Positions 4,479 through 7,774 of a DNA stretch of 7,774 nucleotides are shown here, one piece after another. The stretch spans positions 1-7,774 of the forward strand of contig RZYD01000104.1 in the NCBI GenBank assembly GCA_009930445.1, in the 5' to 3' direction. A model generated the notes under the pieces. That model saw only the letters and a program-made list of their open reading frames with translations. It was not told where the DNA came from and made no database searches. How positions within the stretch are numbered: position 1 is the stretch's first letter; each line of letters begins with the position of its first letter. Source of the DNA: Bacteroidia bacterium. Lineage in GTDB: Bacteria; Bacteroidota; Bacteroidia; Bacteroidales; BM520. A program made the position numbers and the translations under genes.

Positions 4479-7400
4479 ATGAAAAAAAACATAACGTTAC
4501 CTGATTTGTTCCTTGCCGATCACATGGCGCAGGGATTTTGCCTGCACCAAATGATTTATGAAAACAAAATTCCGGTTAATTATAAAATTTTGCGTGTTAA
4601 CCGTCAGTTTGAAAAATTACTCGGCATTCGGGCGGCTGATGCTGAAGGGTTCCTCGCAACGGCGGTATATAAAACCGAAAAACCGCTCTACCTCGATCAG
4701 TACTGCCAAATTCTTAAATCGGGAGAGCCTGTTGATTTTCGGATTTTTTTTAAGCCCATCTCCGGATATCTTACTATTCATGCTTATTCTGTGGCCCCGG
4801 ATCAGTTTGTTACTCTTTTTGCTCTAGATAACAACAAAACTGATAATCTGCTTCAGGATGCTTCTTCTGATAAATACCTTCGGCTCATCGCCAGCCATGC
4901 CTCCGATGTGATTATTGTTGTGGATCACAACCTTCAGGTTTTGTATGTTAGTCCTTCCATTGAAAAAATGTCCGGATTTTCAATTCAGGAATTATCCGGA
5001 TATTTTCTTTCCGACCATATTCATCCCGATGACCGGGAGGCTTTTGAAAGGGATTATTTCAGGGATATTGAGAATAAAATTACGGGTTCTGCCTATCAGA
5101 TACGCATGATTAACCGTAATCAGCAGATTCAATGGGTTGAATTGGCTATTAATCGTTTTTATGATTCTCAGGGGGCGTATCAGTATTCCATCATTATTTC
5201 CCGGGAAATTACTGAGCTCGTGAAGATTCAGGCTACCCTCCGGAATAGTGAAAATCGATACCGCATATTGGCTGACCTGACTTTTGAAGGTATTGTGTTA
5301 CATCGAAAGGGCGTGATCCTGGATGTGAATCAATCATTTATTGCGCTAACCGGCTATTCCCGCGACGAATTGATGGGGATGAATCTCCTCGAGGCCGTAA
5401 GAAGTGAGGAGGATATGCAAAAAGTGCTATCGAATGTGCGTAAAAACTATGCAAAACCCTATCATGTAAAAGCATTTCGAAAAAATGGAGAATCTTTTTG
5501 GGCCGAAATAGAAGGACGTGATGTGGAATCGCCGGAAGGTAATTTTCGGATTGTGGCTATTCGTGATGTTTCGGCACAACTGGAGATGCAGCAAAAACTT
5601 GAAGAGAGTGAAGCCAAATATCGTGCGGCCTTCCTTGCCAGTCCCGACTCACTTACGCTTTGCGATGCCGAGGGAAAATACGTGGACGTTAGTCAGGGTT
5701 TTGTGCGGATGACGGGTTTCACACGAGAAGAAACCATAGGAAAAACCCCGTTGGAATTAGGGATTTGGTATACAATGCAGGAACGCGATCGCTTCTATGC
5801 TGCCTTAACAGCCGATGGCTATGTGGAAAATATGGAGTTGCGGTTTCGAATGCGCAATGGTGTAGTTGTTACCACTCTTTTATCTGCCAGTTTACTTATG
5901 CTCTCCGGGAAAAAACATATTTTGGCTTTAACCCGTGATATCTCACAACGAAAACAGCATGAAAAGGAACTTGAATCTACACGGGCGGAATTGAAACGTC
6001 AGTTGAATTTTATGGATGCCCTCATCACCGCAATCCCCAATCCCATATTCTATAAAGATAAAGAGGGAAGGTATCTGGGCTGTAATAAAGCATTTACTGA
6101 ATTTTCCGGCTTTCGTGAAGATACTATCCGTGGGAAATCCGTATATGAAATATGGGAACCCAATAAGGCAGCTGTATTCGAACATATTGATAATGCGGTG
6201 CTTAGTCAACCTGACCACAGGAAATATGAATTCTATCTGGAAAATAAATATGGGGAACAACGCCTTGTGTCTTTTGATAAAGCCGTTTTTTTGAATGAGC
6301 AGAATACGCCAGCTGGAATTGTTGGTTCTTTTTTCGATATTACCGACCGCAAGAAAACCGAACAGGAATTGGAAGCTGCCATTATGAAGGCAGAAGAAAG
6401 TGACCGGCTGAAATCACTGTTTCTTGCAAATATGAGCCATGAAATACGGACTCCTATGAATGCAATTCTCGGATTTTCAAACCTTTTGACTAAACCGGAG
6501 TATTCTGCCGGCCGCCAAAAGGATTTTGTCCGGTTAATTAATAACTCCGGAGAGCAACTGTTGCGGATTATTAATGATATTATCGATTTTGCCAAGCTGG
6601 AATCGAATCAAATAACGTTACATACAACTGAAATTCAGATTGCCCCGCTTCTTACCGATACGATACATTCGATCCGGCAGAATCTTCCTCCCGGATATAA
6701 ACCGGAATTGCTATTGGAAATGGGTGAGGATATCAAAGCGTTGACCCTTCTTACCGATGGAGTGCGTCTGCAACAAATTATCGGAAATCTTTTGGGTAAT
6801 GCCGTGAAATTTACCCGTGAAGGATTTGTTCGTCTTTCGGCACAGATCGAAAAAAAAGCCTTTGGAAAAAATTTGCGACTCGTTGTGACGGACACGGGAA
6901 TTGGAATTGACCCGGAGGATCAACACCGGATATTTAATCGTTTTTCGCAGGTGGAGAATGAATTTATGCAGCGTGGTACCGGATTGGGATTAAGTATTAC
7001 CCAAGGATTGGTTCAGTTGCTGGGTGGTTCAATCAGTGTAAGTTCGGAGTTGGGTAAGGGGTCTGTTTTTACTGTGCTCCTGCCGGTCAGGGTAAAGGAT
7101 ACAGTGAAAACAGAAACTCCGGAAATTGCCTGCTCAAATGAAGAAATGTTGAGGCTTTTGCAGGGTAAGAAAGTATATATTGCCGAAGATGATGAGCCTG
7201 GATTTTTATTTGTAGAAGAGGTTTTAAAACCGGCGGGTATACGATTGAAACATGCCAGAAATGGGCTTGATTTACTACGAATGCTTCAGCAGGCGTTGCC
7301 TGATCTGGTAATCCTGGATATTAATATGCCGGTAATGAACGGGTATGAGGCTATCCGCCAGATCCGCCAGATTTCGACTGAATTGCCCGTACTTGCACTT

Positions 7401-7517
7401 ACCGCTTATGCCATGAGTGATGAGCGTAACCGTATATTAAAAGCAGGATGTAATAGTTATCTCTCGAAACCCATACATCCTGCTGATTTGATCAATGAAA
7501 TCTGTCGGCTGATTTAA
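4479..7517 (+). CDS. Cytoplasmic multi-PAS hybrid sensor histidine kinase with C-terminal receiver
   Basis: This 1012-residue two-component sensor should autophosphorylate on His and pass the phosphate to its own receiver. Five PAS-type modules lie near residues 9-118, 130-248, 257-370, 377-492 and 507-628. The first is of the 'GFCLHQMI...VNRQFEKLLG' kind, and the others show the usual (V/N)-x-x-F...TG(F/Y) core and PAC ends with helical linkers. HisKA has the phospho-acceptor H654 in MSHEIRTPMNAI. The ATPase has N774 (N box), D805-T-G-I-G (G1) and G833-T-G-L-G-L (G2). The receiver (about 898-1012) has E903-D904-D905, phospho-acceptor D947, T975 and K997. All catalytic residues are intact. 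No signal peptide or membrane segment is visible, so it probably senses an internal cue such as redox state, a gas or a small ligand. There is no output domain, so a separate phosphotransfer or regulator protein, not in the window, is needed. The stop lies nine bases from a convergent gene. Confidence 0.95.
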   Translation: MKKNITLPDLFLADHMAQGFCLHQMIYENKIPVNYKILRVNRQFEKLLGIRAADAEGFLATAVYKTEKPLYLDQYCQILKSGEPVDFRIFFKPISGYLTIHAYSVAPDQFVTLFALDNNKTDNLLQDASSDKYLRLIASHASDVIIVVDHNLQVLYVSPSIEKMSGFSIQELSGYFLSDHIHPDDREAFERDYFRDIENKITGSAYQIRMINRNQQIQWVELAINRFYDSQGAYQYSIIISREITELVKIQATLRNSENRYRILADLTFEGIVLHRKGVILDVNQSFIALTGYSRDELMGMNLLEAVRSEEDMQKVLSNVRKNYAKPYHVKAFRKNGESFWAEIEGRDVESPEGNFRIVAIRDVSAQLEMQQKLEESEAKYRAAFLASPDSLTLCDAEGKYVDVSQGFVRMTGFTREETIGKTPLELGIWYTMQERDRFYAALTADGYVENMELRFRMRNGVVVTTLLSASLLMLSGKKHILALTRDISQRKQHEKELESTRAELKRQLNFMDALITAIPNPIFYKDKEGRYLGCNKAFTEFSGFREDTIRGKSVYEIWEPNKAAVFEHIDNAVLSQPDHRKYEFYLENKYGEQRLVSFDKAVFLNEQNTPAGIVGSFFDITDRKKTEQELEAAIMKAEESDRLKSLFLANMSHEIRTPMNAILGFSNLLTKPEYSAGRQKDFVRLINNSGEQLLRIINDIIDFAKLESNQITLHTTEIQIAPLLTDTIHSIRQNLPPGYKPELLLEMGEDIKALTLLTDGVRLQQIIGNLLGNAVKFTREGFVRLSAQIEKKAFGKNLRLVVTDTGIGIDPEDQHRIFNRFSQVENEFMQRGTGLGLSITQGLVQLLGGSISVSSELGKGSVFTVLLPVRVKDTVKTETPEIACSNEEMLRLLQGKKVYIAEDDEPGFLFVEEVLKPAGIRLKHARNGLDLLRMLQQALPDLVILDINMPVMNGYEAIRQIRQISTELPVLALTAYAMSDERNRILKAGCNSYLSKPIHPADLINEICRLI

Positions 7518-7526
7518 GCCATTCGT

Positions 7527-7774
7527 TTATTCAATAATGAGTTTTTCAACGGCAAGAAACCCTTGTGATCCTTTAATTTGTAAGGCATAGACCCCGGATT
7601 TCAAATGCGACGGTATTTCAAGAAATGTCTGGTTTTTCCCTTGAATAAGCGTTACAGTCGTTTGTACGACTACCCGGCCATTCAGGTCGCAGAGTCGTAT
7701 CTCTGCCGTTTGGGCTACCTCGTTTAGCAGGGTAATTTGTGTAACCTTCCGCGCTGGGTTAGGTGCAATCGCAA
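7527..7774 (-). CDS. C-terminal end of a T9SS-secreted protein (type A sorting domain); 5' part outside the window
   Basis: On the minus strand, an open frame enters at the window edge and stops at TAA (7527-7529), giving 81 complete residues. They read as a type IX secretion C-terminal sorting domain. It begins with the hallmark I-A-P-N-P-A near the start and has a strand with L-C-D-L-N-G-R at 27-33. It continues with L-I-Q-G-K-N at 42-47 and L-K-S-G-V-Y-A-L at 57-64, and ends in a basic/hydrophobic tail, VEKLIIE. Such domains direct cargo through the T9SS outer-membrane translocon and are removed or replaced on the cell surface. The cargo, with its signal peptide and functional domain, lies to the right of the window, so the protein's activity cannot be stated. 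Its presence implies that the organism has a T9SS. Confidence 0.88.
   Translation of the reverse strand, partial: AIAPNPARKVTQITLLNEVAQTAEIRLCDLNGRVVVQTTVTLIQGKNQTFLEIPSHLKSGVYALQIKGSQGFLAVEKLIIE

Noticed and set aside
5943..6926. Minus-strand open frames of 71-120 residues opposite the sensor kinase
   Set aside because: They lie opposite continuous, well-conserved PAS, HisKA and ATPase coding sequence and show no recognisable domain.

Overview
The window looks like chromosomal DNA of a member of the Bacteroidota, probably the Bacteroidales. The evidence is a type IX secretion (T9SS) C-terminal sorting domain at the right edge, a DUF4369/TlpA-type lipoprotein thioredoxin, starts that mostly lack a Shine-Dalgarno sequence, and several matches to the Bacteroidota promoter pattern TTG-N17..23-TAnnTTTG. 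The genus cannot be fixed from the sequence alone. There is no rRNA, tRNA, CRISPR array, insertion sequence or phage gene. Base composition looks even across the window.

Layout. Positions 1-267 are non-coding, with a candidate promoter (94-127), a 9-bp-stem inverted repeat and a 10-bp palindrome. They lead into a lipoprotein thiol-disulfide oxidoreductase (268-1383, +). Four bases later, on the opposite strand, ends a 454-residue protein (1388-2752, -). Its N-terminal half is an intact Cas4/RecB-like PD-(D/E)XK nuclease with four cysteines placed as for an Fe-S cluster. Its C-terminal half resembles the DUF2779 exonuclease-like domain but has lost the acidic residues. Divergent from it, across 49 bp, is a 74-residue basic ribbon-helix-helix-like protein (2802-3026, +). 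It ends in QLDLF, the canonical sliding-clamp-binding peptide. Its last 31 bp overlap the 3' end of recR (2996-3622, -) on the opposite strand. Divergent from recR is a secreted protein with eight MORN-type repeats (3698-4399, +). A large soluble hybrid sensor kinase follows (4479-7517, +), with five PAS domains, HisKA, HATPase and a receiver. Nine bases beyond it, on the minus strand, ends a protein cut by the window edge (7527-7774), visible only as its T9SS sorting domain.

How the genes may work together. The middle segment (1388-3622) groups three proteins that plausibly act on DNA: a nuclease, a small DNA-binding protein that may dock on the DnaN clamp, and RecR. A replication- or repair-linked module is a reasonable hypothesis, but it rests on motifs and proximity only. 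The two outer parts are envelope and signalling genes typical of Bacteroidota, with no visible link to the DNA genes. All three convergent junctions are very tight (4-bp gap, 31-bp overlap, 9-bp gap), and none has room for its own terminator.
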